DNA of 64,000 bases from Candidatus Methanomassiliicoccus intestinalis Issoire-Mx1 (GTDB lineage Archaea > Thermoplasmatota > Thermoplasmata > Methanomassiliicoccales > Methanomassiliicoccaceae): the NCBI RefSeq assembly GCF_000404225.1, contig NC_021353.1, positions 868,001-932,000 of the forward strand. The letters run 5' to 3'. Within the stretch, counting starts at the first letter, position 1, and each line of letters starts with the position of its first letter. Positions 8,434-18,477 of this stretch are shown here, in pieces. The translations under genes and the position numbers were made by a program. A model generated the notes under the pieces. It was given only the letters and a program-made list of their open reading frames with translations, did not search any database and was not told the DNA's origin.

Positions 8434-8908
8434 TATTAGTTTATAACGTAATCCTTGACTTATAAACGTATACTACCGCATGGTAACCTAAATGGACTGG
8501 ACAATGGTGTAGGAAGGTCAAATGTTGTCCTATGCATTGCGAATTTCGCTCTCATCTTGTCTATAACAGTGCTCAATGTATTCCCCATACATACCTCCTA
8601 TTTCTCATCACGGTATATTCTAATGTGTCCATACGCACTTGACAACGCATGTATGTTACCTAAAGATCGTGTGGTCTGTAGTACATATTCTGAATCTTGC
8701 TTATTTTTTTACAATATCTTTGAATGGTAATCATTAATCCATGATTTGAACAATTGTCATTAATGATAAATTCTAGCACTCTTTGTTCAGATCCTGAGAA
8801 ATCGATGCATTTATGCCGTTCAGTGAACTGTTATTCATAGTAATTGTTATTTCCTTGTACACATTACACCGTCTGAACGTGAGCAGCTAAAGCTTTTGAG
8901 GGATGCGT
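8434..8908. other. Long intergenic region before the giant helicase gene
   Basis: No convincing gene. A 42-codon minus-strand frame (8460-8588, MGNTLSTVIDKMRAKF...) has a good GGAGGT ribosome site, but its Pro/Ser-rich tail and lack of recognisable features leave it doubtful. The AT-rich part from 8700 to 8870 presumably holds the promoter of the plus-strand helicase cluster. Confidence 0.4.
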
Positions 8909-11900
8909 ATGGATGGGATTATTGAAATCAGAGTATTATATAGTGCTATTGCAAATTATTCAATGGTTTATAACAGGGTACCATTAATTAAGCGTATTGA
9001 GGTCAGAAACATCTCCTCAGAAAGTCTTGGAAACATCAAGTTAAACGTTTCATTCAAACAAAACACAGAGCAATCTGAACAATACGAATCTGAGTGGGAA
9101 TCCAGCATAGGGTCGATTCCTGCAGGTCAGTATGTAAGTTTTGATAGAATACCCCTCAAAATCTCAAAAGAATTGTTTTTTTTGACTGAAAAAAATACAG
9201 ACGCATCATTCATAATCACAGTTACCTCAAACACCACCGGCGAAGTTTTAGAAGAAAAAACTCTGGATCTCAAGATTCTTCCCAGAGATACCTGGATCGG
9301 ATCAGACATTATGCCGGAGCTGCTGGCATCATTCGTAACACCAGGAAGGAATGCCGTCAGGCTGATAACCGAAGAGGCTTCAGCATATCAGTCCGGGCTG
9401 CCTGAAAAAGCAAAGGAATATGCAAGAGAGATTTATGAGAATATCCGGAAAAAGGGGCCTTTCACGATAACACAGATGAATCCAGCTGCCGGGTCAATCA
9501 ATGCCATGGAAATGCTGAGCCGAAAACAGGGAACAGCTTTGGATTTATCAATCTTTTATGCTTCATGTCTGGAAAGAGCTGGCCTCAACCCAGTAATCAT
9601 CCTCCTAGACAACCGCGTAATCACAGCCTGCTGGTTAGAGGATAAAACGTTTGCTGAATGTGTTGAAGACGATGTCTCTCTGATTACAAAACGTATGGCT
9701 GAAGGGGTTGAAGAGATAATTGCTGTTGATATTTCTATTTTAACAGACAATGGATCTTTCGAGCAGGCACAGGAGTCAGCAGAATATCACCTTGCTGAAT
9801 CTTCTTTTGATATTTTCATAGATGTCATACGATGCAGAGGGAGCGGAATCTTTCCGATTCCCGAGAGACTCGGCGATGAGCAAAAATACACTCCAAGAAA
9901 AACTTCACCCTCGCAGCAGCTAGATCCTCCACCGGCTTCATATTCAAAGCAGCGCATGTGGGAAAATAAGCTTCTGGATCTGAGTCTGAGAAACGGTCTT
10001 ATCAGCTATAGGCTGAGAAGGAACTCTATTCAGATAATGGCTGCAGACCTCAACTCCTTAGAAGCGGCTCTTGCCAGCGGAGAAGAGTTCCAGATACTTT
10101 CAAAACCATCGGACATTCTCACAAAGCAGCAGGACAATATTCATTTCCCTATTGATCTGGAATCGGTCAGAAACCTGACCGATATGGAGTATTCCAATCA
10201 CAGGCTCCGTACTTATCTGAAAGAAGATGAGCTGAAAAAACAGATCGTTTATATTTACAGGACTACAAAAACAAATATGGAAGAAAATGGGGCAAACACC
10301 CTCTATCTGGCACTTGGTTTCCTCAAATGGTACGAAACCGACGTATCAGAAAAAGAACGCCGGGCCCCGATAGTGCTGGTTCCTGTAGAATTGGTCAGAA
10401 AATCAGCCGGCAAAGGGTATGTTCTCAGAATCCGTGACGAGGACTCTCTAGTAAACGTCACGCTGGTTGAGATGCTCAGGCAGAATTTTAACATAAATGT
10501 AACAGATGTCGACCCTCTACCTACTGCAGAGACTGGTATAGATATCAAGCAGGTGTTTGCCACATTCAGAAAAGCCGTTATTGACAAGCCGCGCTGGGAA
10601 GTGGAGAACATCTCAGTTCTTGGACAGTTCTCCTTCAATCAGTTCATCATGTGGAATGATATGCGGAATCGTTCCGAGGAACTGACCAATCACAAAGTTG
10701 TTGCAAGCCTGATTTCCGGCAAGATGGAGTGGGAGCAGCATGGAGAGTTTCAGTCTCCAGATACTTTAGATAATATGGTTCTTCCAAGTGACATGGCGGT
10801 TCCCATAAGCGCAGATTCCTCTCAGCTTTCGGCAATATATGCCTCTGGGAACGACCTGAGCTTCGTGCTTCATGGGCCTCCGGGAACTGGAAAGTCGCAG
10901 ACGATCACAAACATCATAGCCAATGCCCTTTTCCAAGGAAAAACAGTTCTGTTTATTGCAGAAAAGATGGCGGCATTGTCTGTAGTGCAGCGCCGTTTGG
11001 AATCCATCGGGCTCGGCCCCTTCAGTCTGGAACTTCATTCTAATAAAACAAAAAAGCGGGATGCATTAAGCCAGTTGGATGAAGTTCTTAGCATTCCTAA
11101 GGCAATACACCCTGATGAGTATGCTGCGCGTGCTCAGAAACTCTTTGAACTCAGAAAAGAGCTGAATTCAGTCATAAGCGCAATTCATTCAAAAAGGTCT
11201 ATTGGACTATCGCTATATGACGTCATTACTTTGTATGAGGCAACACGTTCGGAGGAGCACATACACTTCACACGTCAGCAGGTTGCGTCTCTGAATGCAT
11301 CTACATATGACTCGTGGAACAGCGTAGTCAGGGACATAGCTACTGCCGGTGCAGCCTGCGGAAATGTTGCAGATCATCCTTTGAAAGAACTGGGTGCATG
11401 CGAATACAGTTATTCATTCCGGGATGAAGTCATTGAATTGTTGAATGAATATCTGAAAACTATTCAGGATCTCAAATCACCATGTGAAAGTATTCAACTG
11501 TCTAAATATGCAGACTACCAGACGCTTTATAATGTACTTAATAGAATAAATTCAAAACAAATATCTAAAGAGCTTCTTGCTTCATGCGATGATCCCTCTA
11601 TCAGATCAAATTTGGACATCATTTATACATTATGCCGTAAAAGATCTGAGATTCATGATAAAATCTTGAGAATATTCTCTGAAGGTGTTTTTAAGCTGGA
11701 TGCCTGTAGGCTTTTTGATAAGTGGAATGAGATCGATAGGAAGATGATCAGATTCGGTCAGAGAGATATAATAAAAGAACTGAAAGAATATGCCAGGACC
11801 TCGATAGATAAGGAGAAGGTGCCGGCATACCTGCAGCTGCTCTGCGATTACCGTTTAGCCGGAGAAAAGATGTGGGAAGTAGGTGCCGGATTTGATAAGC

Positions 11901-14551
11901 TATTCGGACCCATCTGGAATATAAACAATACAGACTGGAGATTGCTAAACAGCTTGTATGTAGAGTCAACTGAGATAAAATCTCTGGCTGCAGCTTTGGG
12001 CGCGGATATGTGGCAGCAGATTATAGACATTGACGAGCAGGCTGCCCAGGCGTACCTGAACTCATTCGAAAAAGTTTCCAAGCTTACATTTGATCTTACC
12101 GTAAAGTTGGCACTTGATGTTGAGGTGCTTGCTGGAGAATCATGTTTTGAAGATTCGACTAAAAAAGTATCAGTCTGGCTGGAGAATATTGAATCTCTTA
12201 GAGCATGGTCGCTGTTTGCTTCTCGCATAAAAGAGGCCAGATTGCTGGGTCTTTCAAATGTGGTAGAGGAGTACATGTCAGGTAGGATACAGTCTGATGA
12301 ACTGATGCCTGCTTTCACAAAATCAATTTCTCGTGTTTATGCCGAGTATGTAATTGATACCGAACCATCTCTTTCATCATTTAACGGAGATATATTCGAG
12401 GATGAAATCAAGAAATATCATGAAGCTACAGAAGAGTTTGAAAGACTAACCAGGGAAGAACTAGTTGCAAAACTGTCTTCTAAACTTCCAGACATAACTG
12501 GTTCAGCAGCCTCTTCATCTGAATTAAGCATCTTAAGAAAAGCAATAAAAACCGGTGGAAGAGGGCTGTCTATAAGAAGACTGTTTGATCAGATCCCCAA
12601 TCTGCTCAAGACGCTCTGCCCGTGTATGCTGATGAGCCCGATTTCCGTCGCTCAATACATTGATCCGAAGTTTCCGAAATTTGATCTTGTCATATTTGAC
12701 GAGGCATCGCAGATGCAGACCTGCTATGCTGTAGGAGCAATAGCAAGAGGGAAGGAGTTCATCGTAGTGGGAGATCCTAAGCAGCTTCCTCCGACTTCAT
12801 TCTTCACGATAAATACGGTTGATGAAGATAATATTGAAAAAGAAGACCTGGAAAGCATACTTGACGACTGCCTTGCACTTTCAATGCCTCAGGAACATCT
12901 GCTGTGGCATTATCGATCTAGGCATGAAAGCCTGATTGCCTTCAGCAATATGCAGTTTTATGATAATAAATTATTTACATTCCCGTCTCCGAACGACATA
13001 GTTTCAAAAGTCAGCCTGGTGCATGTGGACGGTTATTATGACCGCGGTAAGACTAAACAGAACAAAACTGAAGCGAAAGCTGTAGTTGATGAAATAATCA
13101 GACGGCTGGCAGATCCTGTTCTGCGCAATCAGAGTATAGGAGTTGTTGCTTTCAGCATAGCTCAGCAGAATCTAATTGACGACATGCTTTCAGATGCATT
13201 GGATAAAAATCCTGAATTGGATGCAATAAACAGCTCTGCAGAAGAACCAATATTTATTAAAAATCTTGAAAATGTTCAGGGAGATGAAAGAGATGTCATT
13301 CTGTTCTCGATCGGTTACGGGCCAGATAAAAGTGGTACTGTTCGTTTGAATTTCGGACCATTAAACCGCGAAGGCGGTTGGAGAAGATTAAATGTCGCGG
13401 TTTCAAGGGCAAGAATGGAAATGATAGTATTCTCAACACTCCGGCCAGATCAGATAGATATTACCAGAACAAACTCTGAAGGGATAATCAATCTCAAATC
13501 GTTCTTAGAATTTGCAAAGAATGGCAAGAACTGTCTTCCGCGCGATAAAAAGGATTGTGCAGGTGAAGGTATCGAAGACATCATTGCACATAAGATCGAA
13601 GAAATGGGCTACAAAACTAATGTAGACATAGGCAGTTCGGGGTATAGAATGGATATTGGTATAATAGACCCTGATAATGAAGACGAGTATGTTTTAGGAA
13701 TAATGATTGATGGTAAAAATAAACAATCTCCTAGTACTGCAAGGGATAGAAACATTGTTCAGAACTCAGTACTGGAATCCCTGGGATGGAATCTTCATCA
13801 TCTGTGGATAATGGACTGGTGGTACGATTCAGAAAAAGAACTGTCAAAGATAAAGGACGCTATTGAACTTGCAATAAAAAAGAATCGCGTGGCAGAAGAA
13901 GAGAAAGCAATAGATGAAAATAACCTGAGAGCCAATGCCCAAATAGTGCTGAATGTAGAAGTGCCGGATGATAAGGTATCTGAGACTGCAGAGGACTCAA
14001 TACAACCAGAATACAATCCAGCAGACACGCAGAATATCGGAAATCCGGAAGATTTCATGACCGGGGACAGCAGAGAAAAGATCATTGAGCAGATGAAAGA
14101 AATAATCCGTCTGGAAGGTCCGATTTCATACAAGCTGCTTCAGAAAAAGACTCTCAGCTCCTGGGGAATTTACAGACCTATCGTTAAAGTAAACAAGTAT
14201 TTTGAGAAATTATTTAATGATCTGAATCCAAAGCAGACAACCTTCAACGGAAAGATCTTTATCTGGAATGCAGACCAGGATCCAGAAACATATGAGGGAT
14301 ACAGAACTCCAACTGACAAAGAAAGAAGAGATATTGCAGACATTCCTCCAGAAGAGATAATTAATGCCATTAAAGAAGTCGTAAACAATCAGTTTGCATT
14401 ATCGTCTTCAGACCTTGTACGGGAAGTAGGTAAACTGTTTGGATTCTCAAGGCTGGGCAACAACCTCAAGGCAATCATCGGCGAATGCATAGATCAGTCT
14501 GTAAAGGCTGGCCTCATAAAATCGGATGGTGACAGAGTTTCTGTGATCTGA
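8909..14551 (+). CDS. Giant DUF4011 / superfamily 1 helicase / Vsr-like nuclease / DUF3320 protein
   Basis: About 1880 residues. Order: N-terminal beta region; a transglutaminase-like domain (about 150-290); DUF4011 (from WENKLLDLSLRNGLISYR, about 350-600); and a split SF1 helicase. The helicase has Walker A HGPPGTGKSQ near 655, a coiled insertion, Walker B DLVIFDEASQMQ near 1264, GDPKQLPPT and motif VI NVAVSRAR near 1495. A Vsr-like MTES_1575 nuclease domain spans about 1550-1660 and a DUF3320 tail about 1800-1880. The family is known from bacterial and archaeal defence and mobile islands. The nuclease domain keeps MDIGIID but has MIDG where ECDG is usual; the transglutaminase-like part has GTALD where GTC-D is usual. 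ATG 8909 is chosen over 8903 because GAGGG then sits at correct spacing. Confidence 0.88.
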   Translation: MDGIIEIRVLYSAIANYSMVYNRVPLIKRIEVRNISSESLGNIKLNVSFKQNTEQSEQYESEWESSIGSIPAGQYVSFDRIPLKISKELFFLTEKNTDASFIITVTSNTTGEVLEEKTLDLKILPRDTWIGSDIMPELLASFVTPGRNAVRLITEEASAYQSGLPEKAKEYAREIYENIRKKGPFTITQMNPAAGSINAMEMLSRKQGTALDLSIFYASCLERAGLNPVIILLDNRVITACWLEDKTFAECVEDDVSLITKRMAEGVEEIIAVDISILTDNGSFEQAQESAEYHLAESSFDIFIDVIRCRGSGIFPIPERLGDEQKYTPRKTSPSQQLDPPPASYSKQRMWENKLLDLSLRNGLISYRLRRNSIQIMAADLNSLEAALASGEEFQILSKPSDILTKQQDNIHFPIDLESVRNLTDMEYSNHRLRTYLKEDELKKQIVYIYRTTKTNMEENGANTLYLALGFLKWYETDVSEKERRAPIVLVPVELVRKSAGKGYVLRIRDEDSLVNVTLVEMLRQNFNINVTDVDPLPTAETGIDIKQVFATFRKAVIDKPRWEVENISVLGQFSFNQFIMWNDMRNRSEELTNHKVVASLISGKMEWEQHGEFQSPDTLDNMVLPSDMAVPISADSSQLSAIYASGNDLSFVLHGPPGTGKSQTITNIIANALFQGKTVLFIAEKMAALSVVQRRLESIGLGPFSLELHSNKTKKRDALSQLDEVLSIPKAIHPDEYAARAQKLFELRKELNSVISAIHSKRSIGLSLYDVITLYEATRSEEHIHFTRQQVASLNASTYDSWNSVVRDIATAGAACGNVADHPLKELGACEYSYSFRDEVIELLNEYLKTIQDLKSPCESIQLSKYADYQTLYNVLNRINSKQISKELLASCDDPSIRSNLDIIYTLCRKRSEIHDKILRIFSEGVFKLDACRLFDKWNEIDRKMIRFGQRDIIKELKEYARTSIDKEKVPAYLQLLCDYRLAGEKMWEVGAGFDKLFGPIWNINNTDWRLLNSLYVESTEIKSLAAALGADMWQQIIDIDEQAAQAYLNSFEKVSKLTFDLTVKLALDVEVLAGESCFEDSTKKVSVWLENIESLRAWSLFASRIKEARLLGLSNVVEEYMSGRIQSDELMPAFTKSISRVYAEYVIDTEPSLSSFNGDIFEDEIKKYHEATEEFERLTREELVAKLSSKLPDITGSAASSSELSILRKAIKTGGRGLSIRRLFDQIPNLLKTLCPCMLMSPISVAQYIDPKFPKFDLVIFDEASQMQTCYAVGAIARGKEFIVVGDPKQLPPTSFFTINTVDEDNIEKEDLESILDDCLALSMPQEHLLWHYRSRHESLIAFSNMQFYDNKLFTFPSPNDIVSKVSLVHVDGYYDRGKTKQNKTEAKAVVDEIIRRLADPVLRNQSIGVVAFSIAQQNLIDDMLSDALDKNPELDAINSSAEEPIFIKNLENVQGDERDVILFSIGYGPDKSGTVRLNFGPLNREGGWRRLNVAVSRARMEMIVFSTLRPDQIDITRTNSEGIINLKSFLEFAKNGKNCLPRDKKDCAGEGIEDIIAHKIEEMGYKTNVDIGSSGYRMDIGIIDPDNEDEYVLGIMIDGKNKQSPSTARDRNIVQNSVLESLGWNLHHLWIMDWWYDSEKELSKIKDAIELAIKKNRVAEEEKAIDENNLRANAQIVLNVEVPDDKVSETAEDSIQPEYNPADTQNIGNPEDFMTGDSREKIIEQMKEIIRLEGPISYKLLQKKTLSSWGIYRPIVKVNKYFEKLFNDLNPKQTTFNGKIFIWNADQDPETYEGYRTPTDKERRDIADIPPEEIINAIKEVVNNQFALSSSDLVREVGKLFGFSRLGNNLKAIIGECIDQSVKAGLIKSDGDRVSVI

Positions 14552-14560
14552 AGGTGTCAA

Positions 14561-15241
14561 ATGTATGATGTAAGAAAGATCCTTGAGGATCTAGCAGATG
14601 AGAAATTTAAAGATTTCTCATTAAAATTGATTCCAACCAACAGCAATATCTTGGGAGTTAAAATTCCTCAGCTTCGAACGATCACCAGGGAGATGCCAGA
14701 AGAAGATAAACGGCCGTATATTGATCATTACAACTGTGAATACTTGGAAGAATTAATAATAAAAGGACTGCTTATCGGCCAGTTAAATGGTGATATCCAG
14801 GAGATTCTTTCATATGTTGATGATTTTACCTCCTCTATTGACAACTGGTTAGTCTGTGACTGTTTCTGCAGTGGCCTGAAGGTAACCAAAAAGAATATGG
14901 AAACAGTATGGGAGTTCATTCAGCCTTATCTTTATTCTGATGATGAATTTAAAGTGAGGTTTGCTGTCGTAATGATGCTGGATCATTATATCTGTGAAGA
15001 TTACATTGATCAGGTTATAGCAGCATTAGATTCAGTAAAACACGATGGATATTACGTAAAAATGGCTGTAGCCTGGGCAGTTTCAGTCTGTTTTGTAAAA
15101 TTTTCAGATAAAACTATGAAATATCTAAAGTACAACAACCTTGATGACTGGACATATAATAAATCAATTCAGAAAATAATTGAGTCACGCAGAGTTGACG
15201 ATATGACGAAAGACGGCCTTCGTAAAATGAGAAGGAAATGA
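14561..15241 (+). CDS. AlkD-like DNA alkylation repair protein
   Basis: A 226-residue all-helical HEAT-repeat protein of the AlkC/AlkD DNA glycosylase superfamily. Marks are the N-terminal LGVKIPQLRTITREM segment, the middle DNWLVCDCFCSGL stretch (W-D of the DNA-facing groove), and VKMAVAWAVSVCFVKF near the end, followed by a basic tail. AlkD removes 3- and 7-alkylated purines from DNA; several relatives have lost that activity. It starts 10 bp after the giant helicase with a GGTGTC ribosome site, so the two are co-expressed. Confidence 0.82.
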   Translation: MYDVRKILEDLADEKFKDFSLKLIPTNSNILGVKIPQLRTITREMPEEDKRPYIDHYNCEYLEELIIKGLLIGQLNGDIQEILSYVDDFTSSIDNWLVCDCFCSGLKVTKKNMETVWEFIQPYLYSDDEFKVRFAVVMMLDHYICEDYIDQVIAALDSVKHDGYYVKMAVAWAVSVCFVKFSDKTMKYLKYNNLDDWTYNKSIQKIIESRRVDDMTKDGLRKMRRK

Positions 15242-15244
15242 GTT

Positions 15245-16165
15245 ATGATAATTTCAGCATCCCGCAGAACTGATATCCCGGCATATTATTCAGAATGGTT
15301 TTTGAAAAGACTGAAAGCAGGATATGTTTTGATAAGAAATCCTGTGATGAGTTCGACAGTGTATAAAATAGAATTAAATCCTAAAATTGTCAACTGCATA
15401 GTATTCTGGACAAAAGATGCTGCAAATATCCTCGATAAACTGGATGAGATAACTTCACTGGGATATAAATACGTATTTCAATTCACGATAACCCCATACG
15501 GCAGCGATATCGAGAGAAATATAAGACCTAAAGAAGATATCATCAAGACATTCAGGCGTCTTAGTGACATGATCGGATGCGAACGTATAATCTGGCGTTA
15601 TGATCCTATAATCTTCAATAATTTATTCACACCAGAGTATCATCTCAAGAATTTTGAAAATATGTGCAGTCAGCTTTCTGGATATACTAAAATTGTCAAC
15701 ATGAGTCTTGTCCAGTCATATCATAATAAAAACTTTGGATCTGAGATTTCCAGGCAGGATAAGGAAAGGTTCCTGAGGAACCTGAAAGAGACTGCTTTAT
15801 CATACAGTATCGAACCAAGACTGTGCTGCTATCCTGAAGATCCGCAGATGTATGGAATTAAGAGAGCGAAATGCATAGACAAGGAGTATCTGGAAATGAT
15901 CTGCGGATATAAACTCAAACTGCCTAGAGATAAGAATCAGAGGACTTTGTGCGAGTGCTGCGAGAGCATTGATGTTGGTATATACAACACCTGCATTCAT
16001 GGATGCACTTACTGTTACGCTACCAGTAATCTCAGAGAGACTATTTACAATTATAAAAATCATCATCCGGAAAATGAGTTGCTTATAGGCAGCATATCAG
16101 AAGAAGATGAGGTAGTCTGCAAAAAGCTCGCATCTTCTAGAGACTATCAGATAGTATTGTTCTGA
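15245..16165 (+). CDS. DUF1848 family protein with C-terminal cysteine cluster
   Basis: A 306-residue protein starting MIISASRRTDIPAYYSEWFLKRL, the hallmark of DUF1848, with NCIVFWTKDAANIL and FQFTITPYGSDIE following. The C-terminal half carries LCECCES and CIHGCTYCYATSN, a cysteine arrangement like that of an iron-sulfur cluster. A link to radical SAM enzymes has been suggested for the family but not shown. It starts 3 bp after the AlkD-like gene and closes this plus-strand operon. A role in repair of damaged DNA with its two partners is a guess from position. Confidence 0.8.
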   Translation: MIISASRRTDIPAYYSEWFLKRLKAGYVLIRNPVMSSTVYKIELNPKIVNCIVFWTKDAANILDKLDEITSLGYKYVFQFTITPYGSDIERNIRPKEDIIKTFRRLSDMIGCERIIWRYDPIIFNNLFTPEYHLKNFENMCSQLSGYTKIVNMSLVQSYHNKNFGSEISRQDKERFLRNLKETALSYSIEPRLCCYPEDPQMYGIKRAKCIDKEYLEMICGYKLKLPRDKNQRTLCECCESIDVGIYNTCIHGCTYCYATSNLRETIYNYKNHHPENELLIGSISEEDEVVCKKLASSRDYQIVLF

Positions 16166-16250
16166 AGATAATTTCTTTGGTTACAGTTTTCTAAATTAAT
16201 TGATAAATTCCCAATCGATTCTGTTTGTATTTTATGCGTATCAGCTCAAC

Positions 16251-16598
16251 TTAATCGAAGAACTTTCCTTTGTAAAAATTCTCATTTCCAAGTTTTTTGG
16301 CTGTCAGCCTGAACATAACGCAGCCGTCTGGACACACAATGTCTTTGCTGTATCTGCTGCTACCACCGATATTCTCTAGATCTCCACCGCTTCTGACTGC
16401 TTCCATTATTGGAAACATAATCATCATCACTTTGGAGCAGATGCCCTGTCCATCACTATTTACAGGACACCCGTATGTGCAGGTATATTTGTCACCGACT
16501 TCCTCGCCGTTTCTGCAGTATCTTTCTGTATGATCGCCGCGGAGAAATCCGCTTACTTCAATTTCAAACTCATACTCTTCATTATACCATTTTTTCAT
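16251..16598 (-). CDS. TIGR04076 family small protein
   Basis: A 115-residue soluble protein of the TIGR04076 group: EFEIEVSGF...VGDKYTC, a central GICSKVMMIMFPIMEAVRSGGDL helix and a final VCPDGCVMFRLTAKKL strand. Cysteines at conserved places suggest a metal or redox role, but no function is known. The family is common in anaerobic bacteria and methanogens. It lies 38 bp downstream of the paaK-like gene, with a GGGAGGATC ribosome site. Confidence 0.7.
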   Translation of the reverse strand: MKKWYNEEYEFEIEVSGFLRGDHTERYCRNGEEVGDKYTCTYGCPVNSDGQGICSKVMMIMFPIMEAVRSGGDLENIGGSSRYSKDIVCPDGCVMFRLTAKKLGNENFYKGKFFD

Positions 16599-16636
16599 GA
16601 TGATCCTCCCAAAAAAAAGAAAACAATGTACATCAT

Positions 16637-17869
16637 TTAATACCTGTTGTCAAAGATACGGTTTGACTTCTTTTCACTTCTGGGCAGGTCTCCTATGTAC
16701 ACTGCTTTAGGAACTACAGTCACACCAACTCTTTCTTTGAAGTGGTTCCGGACATTCATTTCGATATTTTCCCGCTTTGATTCATCACACTCAGTCTCGA
16801 AGAATATGGTCATTATGTCTTTGCCGTTTAGATGATCAATCATCACCTGATACTCGCTGCTGACTCCATCGACTTCTTTTAGAACCTCGTCGATCTGTCC
16901 AGGAAAGATATTGACGCCTTTTACTTTCACCATGTCATCAGTGCGACCTATCAGGATGTCTATGCGGGGATGACTGCATCCACATAAGCATTTTCCAGGA
17001 ATGATTCTTGTTAAATCATGAGTTCTGTATCTGATAAGTGGGGCTCCTTCTTTTCTCAAGGTGGTGATTACCAGCTCTCCGATTTTTCCGTCCGGCAGGG
17101 CTTCGCCGGTTTCTGGATCAATTATCTCAAAATAAAGAAAATCATCCCAATAGTGAATTCCAGATGCATAGTCGCAGCTTATTCCGATCCCGGGTCCATA
17201 TATTTCAGTAAGGCCATATATGTCATACAGTTTTACACCAAGTTCGCTGGCTATTCGGTTTCTCATCTTCTCTCCCCATCTTTCGGATCCGATGAGGGCT
17301 CTTTCAAGGTGAATCTTATCATTTAATCCTCTTCTGGTGATTTCCTCAGCCAGAAGAAGAGCATACGAAGAAGTGGCACACAGCACGGTGCTTTTCAGGT
17401 CAAGCATCATCTGTATCTGTTTATCTGTATTTCCGGGTCCCATCGGTATGACCATGGCACCATGTTTTTCGGCTCCAGCCTGAAATCCTATACCAGCAGT
17501 CCAGAGGCCGTATCCAGGAGTGATCTGCACTCTGTCTATGTTTGAAACACCTGCCAATTCATAGCATCTTTCAAACATCACAGCCCAGTCTTCAACGTCT
17601 TTGGCAGTGTATGGGATAATTATAGGAGTGCCGGTAGTTCCGGATGATGAGTGGATACGGACAATCTTCTCATCAGGCACTGCCTGCAGGCCTAATGGAT
17701 ACGCATCCCTGAGTTCCCATTTGTCTGTTAAAGGGAGAGTTTCAAAATCTTCCTTTGTGCATATTTTGTTTAAATCAATGTCTTTATATTTTTTGTTATA
17801 AAAAGGGCTTTTTTCCTTAATGGAATCCAAAACCTTTTTTATTGTACATAGTTGATCATCACTCATCAT
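16637..17869 (-). CDS. Phenylacetate-CoA ligase family enzyme
   Basis: ANL-superfamily acyl-CoA synthetase of 410 residues. It has the P-loop HSSSGTTGTPIIIPY, the adenylate-binding YGLTEIYGPGIG and the hinge/A8 region (DDMVKVKGVNIFPGQID) of the PaaK group. PaaK-type enzymes activate aryl acetates with ATP and CoA. The gene follows iorA-iorB by 32 bp on the same strand. With IOR making aryl-acetyl-CoA from aryl-pyruvates, the ligase can run backwards or forwards between aryl acetate and its CoA ester. In archaea this trio is linked to aromatic amino acid breakdown or to synthesis from imported aryl acids. Confidence 0.88.
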   Translation of the reverse strand: MMSDDQLCTIKKVLDSIKEKSPFYNKKYKDIDLNKICTKEDFETLPLTDKWELRDAYPLGLQAVPDEKIVRIHSSSGTTGTPIIIPYTAKDVEDWAVMFERCYELAGVSNIDRVQITPGYGLWTAGIGFQAGAEKHGAMVIPMGPGNTDKQIQMMLDLKSTVLCATSSYALLLAEEITRRGLNDKIHLERALIGSERWGEKMRNRIASELGVKLYDIYGLTEIYGPGIGISCDYASGIHYWDDFLYFEIIDPETGEALPDGKIGELVITTLRKEGAPLIRYRTHDLTRIIPGKCLCGCSHPRIDILIGRTDDMVKVKGVNIFPGQIDEVLKEVDGVSSEYQVMIDHLNGKDIMTIFFETECDESKRENIEMNVRNHFKERVGVTVVPKAVYIGDLPRSEKKSNRIFDNRY

Positions 17870-17901
17870 GTTAGGTCATCTAGGTATGTATTTCCTAGTA
17901 A

Positions 17902-18477
17902 TTATACTAACGGTGCGCTTGCTCCAATTTTTAGTGCTTTGTTGTTGATATCTAAAAGTTTGGGGGGAATGCGGCGTTTAAGAGTGGACTGCATTTCCTC
18001 TATTGTGATTCCAAGGCATCCAGAATTGGCAGCTACACCTAGAAGGCAGACATTCAGCACCTTGGAGTTTCCGACTTCTGCACAGAGTTCATTGCCCTCC
18101 ACCATCAGCGTCTTCTGGGAAGCGTTCTTCAGAAAATCCAGAATCTCATTGAGATGATAATTGTCTTCCAGAGATGAAGTCACCGGTTTGACTGGACTAA
18201 CGCTTATTATCGCGACTCCATTTCTCTTTAGATATGGAAGGCAGCGGGCCGCTTCTGCAGGTTCAAAGCCGATAAGCACATCCGCATAGCCTTTAGGAAC
18301 TAAAGGCGACATGGCAGGACCGGTTCGTATGTGGCTTACAACAGATCCTCCGCGCTGAGCCATGCCTATAGTCTCTGCACTTCTGACTTTTTCTCCTCTT
18401 TCCATTAAAGTGTCTGCGATAAGCTTTGACGCCAGAACGGTTCCCTGGCCACCGACTCCAGTGATGATGTAATTCAT
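17902..18477 (-). CDS. iorB: Indolepyruvate ferredoxin oxidoreductase, beta subunit
   Basis: A 191-residue gamma-type domain subunit of 2-oxoacid:ferredoxin oxidoreductase, starting MNYIITGVGGQGTVLASKLIAD with the glycine-rich motif and followed by TIGMAQRGGSVVSHIR. It works with IorA to oxidise indolepyruvate and other aryl-pyruvates to aryl-acetyl-CoA while reducing ferredoxin; the reverse reaction serves aromatic amino acid synthesis. The ATG at 18477 overlaps the iorA stop (ATGA), so translation is coupled. A longer open frame upstream is not needed. Confidence 0.92.
   Translation of the reverse strand: MNYIITGVGGQGTVLASKLIADTLMERGEKVRSAETIGMAQRGGSVVSHIRTGPAMSPLVPKGYADVLIGFEPAEAARCLPYLKRNGVAIISVSPVKPVTSSLEDNYHLNEILDFLKNASQKTLMVEGNELCAEVGNSKVLNVCLLGVAANSGCLGITIEEMQSTLKRRIPPKLLDINNKALKIGASAPLV

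Noticed and set aside
8460..8588. 42-codon minus-strand frame with GGAGGT upstream
   Set aside because: Composition and lack of any recognisable feature make it doubtful; kept only as a note in the intergenic entry.
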